Origin: Laburnicola sp. R22_1
Taxonomy: Eukaryota; Ascomycota; Dothideomycetes; Pleosporales; Didymosphaeriaceae
DNA length: 64,000 bases
Direction: 5' to 3'
NCBI GenBank assembly: GCA_014281115.1
Contig: JACONQ010000004.1
Location: 1,054,001 to 1,118,000 of the forward strand
The notes under the pieces: generated by a model
The model's input: only the letters and a program-made list of their open reading frames with translations
Databases searched by the model: none
What the model was told of the DNA's origin: nothing
Shown here: in pieces, positions 12,669-24,399 of the stretch
Position numbering within the stretch: position 1 is the first letter of the stretch
Layout: each line of letters opens with the position of its first letter
Position numbers and translations under genes: made by a program

Positions 12669-13685
12669 TTATACCGTGTACTGAGAGTGCTCGAAGTCTT
12701 CTTGATCATACCCCAAGTTCGCAAAGTACCCCTCCCCCGCCATCCTAACCGCCTCCTTAGTCGCTTCATCCAAATCCTCCTTCGGCAGCGCCAACTTCTC
12801 ATTATCCAGCCCCTCCGTCACCTCATACAACCCAGCATTCTCTCCAGGAAAAAAATTCCGCGTATAAATCATATACAGAAGCCCAATACCATTCCCCTCC
12901 GCCAACATCTTCTTCGCCTCTTCCCACCTCTTCTTCGTACCCACCCTCGTAATCGACCAATCCGCATCCCTCAGCCCCATAACGCGATTCAACGAATCCA
13001 GCATCTCCATCTGATTCACCGCAAACGAAGAAACACGCACAAACCGATTCCGATACGCGCTCAACGTCGGTCCTTCCTCCCCACCCGGCCCCCCAGGCAA
13101 AGCCAACAACCCCGCCACCGCCCGCCCAACCTGCGCCCAAGTCGAAGTATTCAACCGTTGCACCCCCTCATCAAAGAAAACAACTTCCCGCTTCGCGATA
13201 TCAATGCCGTACAGCCCCGGCCCACTGAGCGAATACTCGTACCAAAACCCCGTTGCTATCCCTATCCAGGAGGATACGCCCAACTCCTCGATTAGTTCGC
13301 GGTCGAGCTGCTTGCGAGGCCCGAAACCGGTTTCCTCCATTATTTTTGGGTCTTGGGTGCCGCTGCCGAATTCGTTGGGGAGGATCCAGGGGACGTGGGC
13401 GGCGGCGGCGGCGCGGATGAGGGTCGCTTGGGTGGAGGGTGGGGCGCGGACCGCGAGCGTGATGAGGGCGTCTTGGTTTTTTAGGGCGGCGGTGAGGGAG
13501 GGGAGGGAGGTGTAGTCGACGGGGATGGTGGCGATGCCAGGTGTGGGAGGGGCGGTGCTGGTTGGGCGGGTGAGAGCTGTTATGGTGAAGGATTTGTTGC
13601 GGAGGAGCGCGGCCGTGATGTGCGAGCCCACTTGGCCGGTTGCACCGACGATGGCGATATTGCGGATGGGGGTTGTGGCCGCCAT
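12669..13685 (-). CDS. NmrA-like / isoflavone-reductase-type NAD(P)-binding protein
   Basis: Single exon, 338 residues. The N-terminus has the Rossmann phrase IAIVGATGQVGSHITAALL, the GxxGxxG dinucleotide loop of the NmrA/PCBER branch of atypical short-chain dehydrogenases, followed by LTRPTS. WILPNEFGSG is the typical NmrA active-site neighbourhood. Such proteins are redox sensors or reductases; the substrate cannot be told. The start is placed at MAATTP. The frame extends 38 codons further upstream, but that part is a His/Thr-rich translation of a (GT)n microsatellite leader and is unlikely to be protein. The C-terminus YDQEDFEHSQYTV recurs as a relic at 54222-54263, showing that a paralogue once existed. 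Confidence 0.88.
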   Translation of the reverse strand: MAATTPIRNIAIVGATGQVGSHITAALLRNKSFTITALTRPTSTAPPTPGIATIPVDYTSLPSLTAALKNQDALITLAVRAPPSTQATLIRAAAAAHVPWILPNEFGSGTQDPKIMEETGFGPRKQLDRELIEELGVSSWIGIATGFWYEYSLSGPGLYGIDIAKREVVFFDEGVQRLNTSTWAQVGRAVAGLLALPGGPGGEEGPTLSAYRNRFVRVSSFAVNQMEMLDSLNRVMGLRDADWSITRVGTKKRWEEAKKMLAEGNGIGLLYMIYTRNFFPGENAGLYEVTEGLDNEKLALPKEDLDEATKEAVRMAGEGYFANLGYDQEDFEHSQYTV

Positions 13686-13698
13686 AGTGTTGGGATGG

Positions 13699-13715
13699 GT
13701 GTGTGTGTGTGTGTG
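13699..13715. repeat. (GT)n microsatellite in NmrA leader
   Basis: An uninterrupted GT dinucleotide run just upstream of the NmrA-like gene start. On the minus strand it reads as a CA-rich leader. Confidence 0.85.
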
Positions 13716-14535
13716 GTGGGAATATGGTTTGGATGTCGGAGTGTGGGAGACGGTGAGACGATGTGGTGGTGAATGAATTGGTACCGTGATATATGCCACT
13801 GGACACTCTTGTTATATACTTTTCTCACTCGGTTCTATCCGGTCTTAAGTACGTTCTCACGCGTAAGCCAAGTCACTTCCAGGGTTATTTAATCGGCGAG
13901 TCGGACTGGGAATCCTCCGAAATCCTACATAAAGCGAGGTCAAGGTAAAGTTGTAAGAGAGTAGAATGTTGTTATTGGGTCCCATTCGCCGAGGGGAGCA
14001 GATCAGGTGTGCGGACTTCTCGCCTAGTGCGCTCTATTCATCATGTTCTTTCAGCTGGTGCCACTGTTTAGCCGCTTTATCATCACCCTCTGACAAATCC
14101 GGGACGGGATTTAGAGACACAAAGTGCGAATTCCGATTGCGATGGTGCCAAAGTTATGGGACGTTAGGCTGTTGTATGGGTTGGTGTACGCACATGGGTA
14201 AGGAGCAGGATGGTGATTTGAAATTGGTCGTGCGACGTAGTGGCTTGACAAGATTAGTAGAAAATTTGGGCGTCACCGGGACCTCAGAACACAAGAAAAG
14301 AAAAGAAAGAGATGGCAGGACGACACAGGTTCATGAGGGGAATAAGAGATATCAAGGAAATGAAACAAGATTGAATATACTAGTAGGAGGCGCAACGACG
14401 GGGCAATACACGGAATTCGATTACTCACACTTCAACCCTCCGCATGCTCTTCGATCTCCGAATTCCGTGTCGTTTCAAAATACCACGATAAGTCTCGTTC
14501 TTGTCAGCGGGAGGCGTGAGCTGTGCCGCAGCTCT
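13716..14535. other. Intergenic, no convincing gene
   Basis: This is the upstream region of the NmrA-like gene and the downstream region of the DUF2293 gene. An open forward frame (13966-14766) spans it but has no recognisable domain, is Cys/Ser/Arg-rich, and overlaps the DUF2293 gene antisense. A possible splice donor lies at the end of the DUF2293 frame, so an extra 3' exon could sit near 14400-14530. Confidence 0.4.
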
Positions 14536-15090
14536 CTAGCGCCTACCTTGGGTAGCACCCCACTTCTTCAGCGTACCCTGCAACGTCTTTTGAATCGCTT
14601 TTCGCGCAACGTCTCTCTCTGTGCCGCTGTTCAACATCTCGTCGTATCGGGTATGCTTGTGCCGGATGTGCGCGATCACGGCGTACAGTACCTTGCGCGG
14701 CAAGGGGATCTGTCCTGTCCTTCCCACTCGCCCCGAGTATTTCTTGAATCCATGCTTGAGAACTAGCTCCCTATCATGTTCCGGTATCATGGGGAACTGA
14801 GCGTCGATCTCAGCGGCAGCTGCGCGGATGAGGGCGTTGTCGCGCTGTTCGGTAGCGAGCTTGCGGGCGGGCAGCGTCTTGTTTGCTTCGGCCTGAACGT
14901 GGAAGAAGATATCTTTGGGAATGCGGATGCCCAGTACTTTCTTGTTGCTCTCGACGACGTAGACAACTTTGCCTGCTTCGTGGGTTAGGCGGCGCGAGTG
15001 CAGCGTCTTGTATTTGATGCCTTTCTTGAGGAAGGCGTAGCCTTTTGGCATGGGGGCGTTGGGGCCGACAGTTATTTCGCGGGGGGCCAT
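14536..15090 (-). CDS. DUF2293 domain protein
   Basis: The readable frame is 184 residues, starting MAPREITVGPNAPMPKGYAF. The C-terminal half carries the DUF2293 signature: FPMIPEHDRELVLKHGFKKY, then VLYAVIAHIRHKHTRYDEML and VARKAIQKTLQGTLKKW. DUF2293 proteins are conserved in fungi without an established function. The protein is basic (Lys/Arg-rich), with no signal peptide or membrane segment. The frame ends just after a CAAG|GTAGGC sequence that could be a splice donor, so a further short exon cannot be excluded. It is transcribed away from the anoctamin gene; the shared upstream region is 815 bp. Confidence 0.85.
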   Translation of the reverse strand: MAPREITVGPNAPMPKGYAFLKKGIKYKTLHSRRLTHEAGKVVYVVESNKKVLGIRIPKDIFFHVQAEANKTLPARKLATEQRDNALIRAAAAEIDAQFPMIPEHDRELVLKHGFKKYSGRVGRTGQIPLPRKVLYAVIAHIRHKHTRYDEMLNSGTERDVARKAIQKTLQGTLKKWGATQGRR

Positions 15091-15905
15091 TGTTGTTTGA
15101 GTCTGGTATTGGGGAATGTGCTATGCTTATAGTATTGTTTGTCTTAGAGTACGTGCACGGGGTGAGTGCTGAGATGAGACGGTATTAGTATGTATACGAG
15201 CGCTTTGCGTCGTGAGGACGTGGCTTTGTTTGCCGCATCGTCGGCCTTTGTTGGTTTGCAAGCTACAAATAGGAACAAAGGAGGTCGTCTAGCGTGAATG
15301 GGCGGCCATTGTCGAGTGAAAGATAAACAATGGACGATTTGGCGCCAACAACTGTGGACGCGAAGGCGGATTACATCATCATTGATTATGAACTATTCCT
15401 GATTGGAAGAACTTGCACGTGAACACGCGATAGCCCGATACATCTTCAATCCTTTCCTGGTGTACCTAGACTGCATGTCCATGTCAATTCTATAATTTCT
15501 TCTGGAGCCCCAAAAGTCTTCATGTACAATACTCTGATAGCACACTTTAATGACTCAGTTCCTCTCCACGCGTCGTCGCTGTCATCAGCCCCCGATGAAC
15601 ACCGGCATCACCTTGCAATGCTTTCCTCGGCAACCTGTTTCGCTATGTATTCTCATATTACTGCATGCTCTCAAGTACTGCACAATTTTCCCGTTGTCCA
15701 TGTTTAGCAGTCTACCGTGTTGCCACGACGAGCTAAGACCCACTGACTGCAGTGTGCCGCTCGTTCCGGATCCAAGACCAAGCTGACGAAATCAACGTGC
15801 GACGCATACTCCTGCGCCTCAAAGCCACAACGCCTCAACTACAGCACCACCCGCCACTGCAGCTGTGCTGCTATGCTATCTACTTTCTAAGATCAACGTT
15901 TGAAG
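15091..15905. other. Divergent promoter region, no gene seen
   Basis: It separates the minus-strand DUF2293 gene from the plus-strand anoctamin gene. Only short ORFs with no domain are present. Both core promoters presumably lie here. Confidence 0.5.
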
Positions 15906-18188
15906 ATGCAATCTGTCTTGAAGGATGCAGATGCCGCGCTGAGGGATGACCCCGCAACGGCCTATACTGCCTACAACGACAAATATGTCATAGTCTACGA
16001 TTTCAGCAAGCTTGGTCAGTACTGTTCTTCCCGTCGCTTGGGTCCCATATTTAATACAATTCAGATACCGCTGCGGCCGTTGATGAATTGTCAACGCTAC
16101 TCCAGGACCTGGAATCGATAGGTTTACAGACGGAGGTCCGTGCCGGCTACGATGAGTCGCTTCTCGTCTTTGTGCTAGCACCACGCGAATTACTGGGCAA
16201 CACGGTGTATCAGTCACGGTAAGGACAACCTCCAATCCATTGAACTGCTTCTTACTCTTCGCAGTGTCAAAGACTGGCTCTACGGGATAACCAAGCAACA
16301 CCCGGGCGGAGGCTCGAACAGCATTGTTGACGGCGAGAATGAAGCCGAGGACCTTCTATCACTCTACCATCTTGTTACCTGGAGAAAGGAGCTTGGCGGT
16401 GCGGGTGTCACCCCAGGCTTCGGGAAGTGGGAAAACGTTACTGCTGCCTTTCCCCTCCACAATCCTCGCCGGAACACCAATCTGCTCGTGCACTTGAGCA
16501 AGCGATTCATGCTAACCTTAGACGACCTCGACCAGATACGCGATCTGTGGGGCTCCAAGGTAGCCTTCTACTTTGCTTTCATCCAGGCTTACTTCTTGTC
16601 TCTCACCTTCCCCTGCGTTGCGGGCGTGCTCGCATGGGCCTTCCTGCCCAAATATTCCCTGGCATTTTCGTTGATCATCAGTATATGGTGTACCGTGTTC
16701 TTGGAGTATTGGAAGATCCAGGAAGTCGATTTATCCATTCGCTGGCATGTTCGAGGGGTCAAAAAGTTAAAGGTGAACAGATCTGAGTTCAAGTATGACA
16801 AGGAAATTGTCGACGCTGCTGGCCGGGTGCACCAGCATTTCCCGAGGTGGAAACGCATTGTCAGACAGCTGACTGTCATCCCATTTCTAATACTCAGTAC
16901 GCTGCTGCTTTGTGTGGTCATTGCCGCTGTTTTCGCGCTCGAAATCTTCATCGTTGAAGGCTATGATGGACCGTACGATTATTATCTAGTAGGTGATTGC
17001 TCACCATGCCATTATTTTACTGACATAAATTAGGAATACCTTCCCACGGTTATTTTGGCTCTTCTTTTACCTTTCATCACCAATTTTCTCGAAGACATCG
17101 CCTCTCGACTGACCGAATACGAGAACCATCGCACGTCGGACTATCACGAGATGTCCCTTACACAGAAGATCTTCGTACTGCAATCAATCACTAACTATCT
17201 GCCCATTTTCCTCGTAGCATTTGTCTATGTGCCGTACGGACAGTCAATTATCCCGTATCTTCGGAACTACATCCTTTCCCTTTTAGGCATCGCCGCAGAT
17301 CCAAACTTTACCTTCGACATCGATTCCGACAAACTCCGCAATGAAGTCATCACCCTGACGGTCACCGGACAAGTTTCAAGCGCGATCGAAGAGCTTGCTC
17401 TACCCTACCTCAAAAATGGACTCAAGGACTGGTGGCGCACGTACCGCACCACGCACACCTTCGGCATGGGTGGCACCCAACAATTCGTCAAAGGCGACGA
17501 TCCAATCGAAGCAAGATTTCTCCGCCGCGTTCGCAAGCAAGCCATCGTAGAACCCTACGACGTCCACGAAGACATTTCCGAAATGGTGCTCCAGTTCGGC
17601 TACCTGGCACTTTTCAGTCCCGTGTGGCCGCTGATTCCCATCGGGTTCTTCGTCAACAACTGGTTCGAGCTGCGCGCCGACATCATAAAAATCACCATCG
17701 AGCACCAGCGCCCCCCTCCCATACGAAGCGACGGCATCGGCCCCTGGGTCACTAGCCTCGAAGCTCTGACTTGGCTTGGCAGTCTCACCTCCGCCGCGAT
17801 CGTGCACCTCTTCGGCATGCGCAATTCCTCCCTGCTTGGTATGAATACCTGGTGCACCCTACCTGTTACCGTCTTCATATCCGAGCACCTCTTTCTTGGG
17901 TTTAGAGCTGGTGTGAGGTGGGCGCTGCACACGATTGGGTCGAAGCATATTAGGAAGGAGAGGGCGGAGTTGTATGCTGAGAGGAAGAAACATCTTGATG
18001 AGTTGGAGGTGGTGGCTAAGAAGAGGGGCCTTTTGGATGTCCAGGAGAGGGAGAGGAGGAAGAGCGTGAGGATGACGGCTGCGGATGTGTTTTGGACGAG
18101 GCAGGTTGAGGAGGGGGCGAGTCGGAAGGCGGGCGTGGGCTTGATTCGTGCGGTCAGGGGGCCAGATGATGAGTTTAAGAAGGAGTGA
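15906..18188 (+). CDS. Anoctamin/TMEM16 family membrane protein (Ist2-like)
   Basis: Four exons, 15906-16014, 16065-16218, 16265-16988 and 17034-18188, keep one frame and give 713 residues. The introns (50, 46 and 45 bp) have GT..AG ends. A cytosolic N-terminal region of about 185 residues (YNDKYVIVYDFSKL onward) precedes the first membrane helices, near residues 188-215 and 218-237. More helices follow, including EYLPTVILALLLPFITNFLE and QFGYLALFSPVWPLIPIGFF. The phrase MVLQFGYLALFSPVWPL is strongly anoctamin-like. The tail is charged and probably coiled-coil. Fungal members act as phospholipid scramblases or as ER-plasma membrane tethers (Ist2); which applies here is unknown. Confidence 0.92.
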
Positions 18189-18514
18189 TTGGCGAGGCTG
18201 GATGGAGGTGCTAATTGATGTCGAGGGTTGACGTTGGTGGGCAAGAAGAGGGAGACGGACTTTTCGTTCTGCCTCTGGTACAACGAAGGTCGTAAGGATG
18301 TTGTAAAAGCGTAGATTGGCCCAACGAGCATCACGTTTAAGTGAGGCTTTTGAATGGTAAGCTGGAAGGGTGGCATGGTAAGGTAGGACCTCAAGATTGT
18401 AAGCTAAATTCCAACTTGCGTTTACTCGTTTTTTACCCCTAATCTACGAAGTATGTACATTCACCCCAGTATATACAAACCACCCCCCTCTCCCTCTAAC
18501 TCCATCCAACCCCT
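18189..18514. other. Convergent 3' region
   Basis: It lies between the anoctamin stop and the xylanase stop. No gene was seen; it holds the two 3' UTRs. Confidence 0.5.
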
Positions 18515-19644
18515 CTAGCTCGCATTAATAGCCGCCAACACAGTATTATACGCCGACTTGGCCCTATACCCGGAATCAAACAACAACGGGTTTCCCTGGG
18601 GTCTCCAAGAATCGCTATCGCGGACACCCCAGACGGTAATACCGACGCAGTTCTTCTGGTTCATGCACGCCTTGACGACGTTGGTCCAGTCGGACTGCTG
18701 CGCGTACTGGATATCGACTTCGGTGAGGGCGCACTCGCTTGCTGCGGCGCACAGGGCGGCCATGGCGGCCGGCGCGTCGCCGCCTTGCCCCGACCTGAGG
18801 TGGCCTTGGGAACCGACGCCGTCGATGGGGATGCCGGCTGCGATCCAGGCTTTTACGTTGCGGATTAGGCCTTGGGTTTTGGCGTAGTAGGCGGAGTCGA
18901 GGTTGTAGTCGTTGATGTAGCTGATGGGAAGGAGAGCGAGTTAGCGGGCATGATCCCAAAAGCACGAATTCGATCATGGGAAAAGTTCGGGGTTACATAC
19001 AGCTTCGCATCCGGGTCGGCAGCCCTGGCCGTCTCAAACGCAATCCGCACAAAGTCCTCCCCGAGGACATTGTAGAAGACGCTGGAGCGGAACGACCCGT
19101 TCTCGTTGAACATCTCGTTGATGACGTCCCAGGCGTAGATTTTGCCCTTCCAGCGGCCCATGAGCTGGTTGATGTGGTTCTGCATCACGCTCGTGAGGGT
19201 CGCTCTGTCGCGGATCTGGGAGACCCAGCCGGGCAGCTGGCTGTGCCAGACGGTGGTGTGGCCGCGGATCAGCTTGCCGTTGTCCATGGCGAATTTGACG
19301 GTTTGGTCGGCGTTGCCGAAGTTGAAGTTTCCGCGGGAGTACTCGGTCTGGTCCCATTTCATGCTGGGGGCCTGTTAGGGTCGCTGGTTTTGGGGTATTG
19401 GGAGGGGAGGGGTGTACCTGTTCTCTGGGGTGACTTGGCCAAAGTTCGCCTTGATGATGGCGGCGTTAGAGCCGGAGTTGAGACGGTTGGGGTCGGTGCA
19501 GGTACCGAAGTACTTTCTTCCTTTTGCGACCATGGCATCTGAGATGCTCTGGGCGGCCTGGCGCTCATCGAAAACGGGCTCTGCTACGGGGATAGCAGAG
19601 ACCAGAGCACTGGCAGAGAGGAGGGAGACGAGTGCGAACTTCAT
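18515..19644 (-). CDS. Secreted GH10 endo-1,4-beta-xylanase
   Basis: Three exons (19644-19418, 19363-19001, 18920-18515) encode 331 residues. The introns are 54 and 80 bp, and the joins restore VTPENSMKWD and [12 protein letters not shown]. The signal peptide is [17 protein letters not shown], followed by a short acidic propeptide. The catalytic acid/base is Glu159 in WDVINEMF and the nucleophile is Glu264 in [19 protein letters not shown] and [13 protein letters not shown] are further GH10 marks. The protein is a single catalytic barrel with no carbohydrate-binding module, the usual length of short fungal GH10 enzymes. It cleaves internal beta-1,4 links of xylan outside the cell. Confidence 0.96.
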
Positions 19645-19713
19645 GGTAGCGGTGCTTGACTGGTGCTTGACTGGTAGCTGTAAAGAGCGCCGATGGAGGA
19701 CACACCCCGTTGT

Positions 19714-19720
19714 CTTTATA
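19714..19720 (-). promoter_or_regulatory. TATA box of the GH10 xylanase gene
   Basis: On the minus strand the sequence reads TATAAAG about 70 bp before the ATG at 19644. Between them is a duplicated 11-mer, TGCTTGACTGG, in the leader. Confidence 0.5.
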
Positions 19721-21433
19721 CTTCCGGCGAGCAGAGCGCGGGGACTACCTTCTCTCGCTATATGATCCAGTGCTCAAAATAACCATTCATCTCCAGCTGG
19801 GATATATTCGACCCTGCGCAAACGTGGCGGGCAGGAGGCGTTAGAGATGGGCTTGATTAAACCCCGTGGGTAACCAGTGCCGGAAGCCGGTACCAATATG
19901 AACATCACATGTCGTGGAGCCGATAATCTGCCAACGTAGTCCTTGCCTTTCCAGAAACGGCTTCTCTACGGTTGATGAGGCTCTGGGCGAATTGAGTAAA
20001 TGACGGCTCCGTATCAGGCTAAAGTCGAACCGGTCCTTGCCCGGTCAGATGAGCGCTCATGGTTTTGCAGCCCCATATTGCCGGGGATGTCTCCCCCGTA
20101 TTTTGCTTTTTGCATGGTATAAATCGTGCAATTCGAATATGCAATTCGTGGAAAAACTGCGATGTAATCTGGTGAGAGGCGATTGTGAGGAAGTTGCGCT
20201 TCAGGACGCGCACGCACCAGGTACGCAGCTCATCTAGAATACCGGGGATGGAGGCACCAGAGGCAATTTATGATCCAGGTAGAAGAAAGACGAGTAAATT
20301 GTTATGGCAAAGAGGAGGACAGTGAATTGTGTGGAGTAGCTGTTTCCTCAGATAAGGTTTCTCCTAAGGTCGTACGAGCTTGAAGGCCAAAAAAATCGAC
20401 AGTCCCAGAGACGGTAGCAATATCAACTGACTTCCAATTCTCGATCGCGACACAGCTAGCAAGATCAACTAGTAAGGACAATAAGAGTGTTGTGAAATCT
20501 GTCATATATCGACTAGGCATCTGTACTAAAAAAGGGGTCTTGTATGCAGCGCAATATATTGAATAAGAGAGTGAGAACTGGAAAATATGGTTGCAAGACT
20601 CTTTCGACGGTTGAAGAGCTGTTAGACGGTTAGAGAGTTGTTAGAGATGGGTGTCGGAGGTCCTGCGGATCAAGAGGTAGACTGTGGGGTCCCACAATTC
20701 AGCATGCGCTAGGCGAGATTCGCCTAGTCTTCCAGGAGATCAAGTCTTTGCGCGCGCGTACTCAATCACGCCCTCTGTCAGTTACGCGTTGATTTTGTTT
20801 ATAGAATCGCTCATATGGACGAATACGATGAACACCAAGAGTGTGCAAGCTCTTACACAAACTGTCGAAACACCGACTTCAAGGCCACCTATTGTGCCCG
20901 CCCAGTCCACATATCCACCCAAGTCCAGTACAAGCAACCTATAGACCCCAGAATCCATATCCAAACAACAAAATATCACACGAAGACCGCCTCAACAGCC
21001 AGGAAAGCCGCAACGCCCGTTTAAAAAAAATCCATTTATTATATTTGTTCTACGCATTACACACTGCCGGCATAGGAGACCAAGATGACTCTTCGGTCCG
21101 GGTATCTCAAAATGCACCTTTAAATGCATGCCAGCTGGAAGAAATTGCTTCCTTTGAACGATTCCGCTGATTTTCCCCAAACGGTTGTATACGTTTTCCC
21201 GTACGCCGAGAACACCATATCTGGATGTGGGTGTCGTCGCTGAGTTGTTTCCTGCTCGCGCTGACGCATTGCCCCAAGCCAAGTCCAGTCGTAACGTCGT
21301 TAATGTGCCCATATCCGGATGGAGGTATGTTGGTATCTTAGAGCTCTGTCGCGCGTTCGTCTTCGTCTTCGTTTCTCGAGGGTCCTTCACTCCCCTCCTC
21401 CCAACACGCAGAATCGCGAAACGGGTCCTGTAG
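19721..21433. other. Intergenic, no gene recognised
   Basis: A 1.7-kb stretch of moderate composition with only short ORFs in all frames. The proximal part is the xylanase promoter. A short minus-strand frame at 20302-20520 has no recognisable domain. No repeat structure with terminal inverted repeats was found. Confidence 0.4.
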
Positions 21434-21868
21434 TCAGGCCTTCTCGTCCCTCTCCACCAATACCGCCGTCCCATACACACTAATCTGCGCAAAGCCCAAC
21501 ACCTCGCTCTCTCCAAAGCCCATCCCCACAACCGCATTGCCGCCCCTTCCCACACAATCCCTAATCATGCGCTCAGTCGCCTGATCCCGCGCGTTGTAAA
21601 TCATGTGCGTCAGGCTCCTCGCTTCGCCCCCATTGCCGACTGCTTTGAGGAACGTTTTGGTATCTTTACGCGCGACGGTGGTGAGGCCGTGGACCATGCC
21701 GAGCACGGTTACGATGCGGTATCCCGGGAGAGTGGGAATGGTGGATGTGGGGACCGAGGAGATGCGGCAGTGGGGTTCGGTTTCGGGGGTGGGGCCAGGA
21801 CGTGTTGATGGGGTGCTGAAGGTGTTTTGGCGGGGGAGCATCATTGTTGAGCGGCGGTTGGTCAACAT
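21434..21868 (-). CDS. YbjQ/UPF0145 family protein
   Basis: 144 residues from the second possible ATG (MLTNRRSTMM); an upstream in-frame ATG at 21940 would add 24 residues that lack family character. The core from IPTLPGYRIVTVLGMVHGLT through MIRDCVGRGGNAVVGMGFGE to ISVYGTAVLVE matches the YbjQ_1 (DUF74) fold, a small domain often called a putative heavy-metal-binding domain and forming pentameric rings in bacteria. The biological role in fungi is unknown. No membrane segment or signal peptide. The first ~35 residues are Pro/Thr-rich and probably disordered. Confidence 0.85.
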   Translation of the reverse strand: MLTNRRSTMMLPRQNTFSTPSTRPGPTPETEPHCRISSVPTSTIPTLPGYRIVTVLGMVHGLTTVARKDTKTFLKAVGNGGEARSLTHMIYNARDQATERMIRDCVGRGGNAVVGMGFGESEVLGFAQISVYGTAVLVERDEKA

Positions 21869-22384
21869 TGTTGCGGCGGGGTGATATGGCGGTTCGTGGG
21901 AGAGAGAAAAAATTGAAGGATGGAATGAAGAGATCCCCAAGAGGATGGAAAGGTGGAATTCGAATCGGATCCACGTGTATGCGATGCTCGTGAATGCGAT
22001 CTGGAAACCAAAAGAGGGGCATCCCTAGGTATAATAATGATGCACACTGGGCTGTGCTGAGCTACCGTGTCGTCATACAGCAGCGACCTGAAACATAACT
22101 AGCAAAATGTCTCGCTACCCAGTCTGCCCAACTCCTGCTTGAGGAATCACAGCCACCAGCGGAATCGAACGGCGTGTTTCTACCACCGGAAGTACGGGTC
22201 CACGCCATCGGGAAATGCTGTCCAAAGTGCGCATGACAATCGTGGTAGCGCCCATGTTGGGCGCGGAGCACGGCGGTGTCCCCGTCCTGCGGCGCGTTTC
22301 AGGCAGGTGGAACCGAAAACTTGCGACGTTGGTGCTGGTCGTCCATGTCGCGCGCACACAGGAGGGTTTGACCATGCGATGTGA

Positions 22385-22525
22385 TACTTGGATGAGGCTA
22401 TCGATAAGGCAGATGGCGGGAGGACTTGTGCAGGTGTGGTTGCGGATCGCTATGCAGTCGTGGTATTCGAGGGGAATATTAATGCGTATGCGTTGGATGA
22501 GACGCTCACGAGGTTATCTTTGTGA
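22385..22525 (+). pseudogene. Coding-like C-terminal fragment, family unknown
   Basis: A 46-codon open stretch reads YLDEAIDKADGGRTCAGVVA and then DRYAVVVFEGNINAYALDET before a stop. Its composition resembles a real globular C-terminus more than a shadow frame. A TGA precedes it directly; the same frame upstream contains CCPKCAHD. It could be the last exon of a gene or the remnant of one disrupted near the transposon 170 bp downstream. Not recognised. Confidence 0.3.
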
Positions 22526-22693
22526 GCTTGATGGTAGTTTACAAGAGCGAGGGTTGGAGGGTGGAGAGGAGGTGGTGGAAGCCATTCACAGGAGTAACAT
22601 GCATGTTGCCCCACCAAGCTGCCTTCACGCCGAGACTAGCGCATCCTGATTAGGTTAGCGCTACTAGCTCAAATCGATGGAATCTGCTTGCTA

Positions 22694-22778
22694 AGCTAGC
22701 GTACAAGGATCCTGATCACCCGGTGTTTCTGATCACTCTACCAAAACGCGACACCTGCACAAAACGCGCGATATCTCA
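22694..22778 (+). repeat. Left terminal inverted repeat of the pogo element
   Basis: The outer 43 bp are perfectly repeated, inverted, at the right end. The inner part, around AAAACGCGACACCTG, matches with a few mismatches. Confidence 0.9.
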
Positions 22779-24399
22779 GCAACGCTGCTTATAATTGCCA
22801 TTGACTACACATAGATTCAAGCGCTGCAGCTGCTGTAGCTATAGCAGCTGTTTCTGAGGTGCTTGATATAGTAGATCTACGTGGTTGGACTGCTGAAGCC
22901 TCAGCTGCGCGCATAGCCTCCCTAATACTCTCTACCTCTGCAAAGCGTTGATTTGGGTCTACTCGAACGCGCTTACGCTGACACTGAGAGGTAGATATCT
23001 CTAGCTGCTGCTCAAGGCGTCTTTTCTCTGCTTCTAGGCCTGCAGCTCTAGTATTTGCAGCTGCTAGAGCCTTACCTGCTTTCTGTAGGAGCAGCCGGGT
23101 CGTACGACCTAGATTCTCAACGCTCTGGGACGCTGCGCTGCGCTATATAGAGATCGTGAGGGCCCTGGGGAGTCGAGAGGAAGCTCTGGAGCTGCTGCTG
23201 AGGCTGCTGCTGACGTGTAGGCGTAGTAGGCCTCTGAGAGACCTGCGACAAGCTGAGCACGTGATTGATGTTGAATGGGCAGATACCAGATGCCTGCCAG
23301 CCAGCTCGAATCACACGCTCTGTGAAGCCTTCCTCCCTAGCTTGATGATAGCAGGTGATAAAGCGCTCCTTCTTGACAGGCGCAGCGTTGTTGAGTGATG
23401 CGAGCTCCTAGATCTGACGTCTGTAACTAGACTTGATTACAGAGAAAGGAGCAAGATCTAGAGGCTGTAGGACGTGTAAGGAGTGCGCAGGTAGGTATAA
23501 GAGCTCGATTCGATGCTGCTTGCAGAGCCAAAGGAAGTCTATATCAATATGGCTGCCGTGACCGTCAAGGATAAGAAGGCGGTACTGGCTATCACCTATA
23601 GCCGTCTCAGGTATGAATATACGCTGTAGCCACTCAACACCTATCGCTTTCGACGTCTATCCGTTCTTAGAGGTTGTATAGAGCTAGCTAGGCACGGATT
23701 TAGCTGGGAACTAGGTAGTCTGTAGGCTCTGGCCTTTGAAGATAACTGCGCAGCGTAGTTTCTGCCCTGTCGCCGATACGCACTTAATTATAGAGACCCA
23801 CTTGCGATTCTCTAGAGACCGAATGTAAGCCTTCTTTTTCTGACTACTAGAGAGTACTCTAGTGTTTGTACATACTCCTAGAGCAACGCCAGTCTTATCC
23901 ATATTGTATGTATTCTCCGCCTATATGTTGAGCCACTGTCGAGTCTGCTTATAGCGCTCTAGGAACGCGCGCAACTGCTCTAGAGTCGCTGCATCAGCTC
24001 TCTGAGCCTCTAGCTTTCTGCCGACTACAGAGGCGATACGTGGCTGGCGCTTGATAAAGTGGTATAGCCAGTGCTTGCCAACAGGACGATCGTCGCCGTT
24101 CATACGTAGGATTTGATTGGCCATTTCTCGCGCGCGAGCGTGTGAGGGAGGGCAGGCGCGCGCGTCTTCTTTAAGGATCCATTCTACTAGAAAGTCCTCC
24201 TGTCGAGGAGTTAATCGCTGCTGGTGCTGGTGACTGAGCGAGCTCGTTGTTACGCCACGGAGTCGCATCGATAGCGTAGACTGGGAGATGCTGTACGCCT
24301 TTGCAGCTGCACGCTGACTTGTATAAAGACCTGCAGCGAAATCGCGAATAGCGGATTGTATAGCATGCTCGCGGGCGTCCATATTGATGAGCGTTGTAG

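Noticed and set aside
12552..13295. Forward frame continuing the CoA ligase past AKL
   Set aside because: It is Arg/Pro/His-rich translation antisense to the NmrA-like gene; it exists only because the stop was lost.
13686..13799. N-terminal extension of the NmrA-like gene
   Set aside because: The 38 extra codons are His/Thr-rich translation of a (GT)n leader and precede a perfect Rossmann start.
13966..14766. Open forward frame of 266 codons
   Set aside because: It overlaps the DUF2293 gene antisense, has Cys/Arg/Ser-rich composition and no domain. A shadow frame is more likely.
18976..19542. Forward frame of 188 codons over the xylanase
   Set aside because: Antisense shadow crossing both introns of a well-supported GH10 gene.
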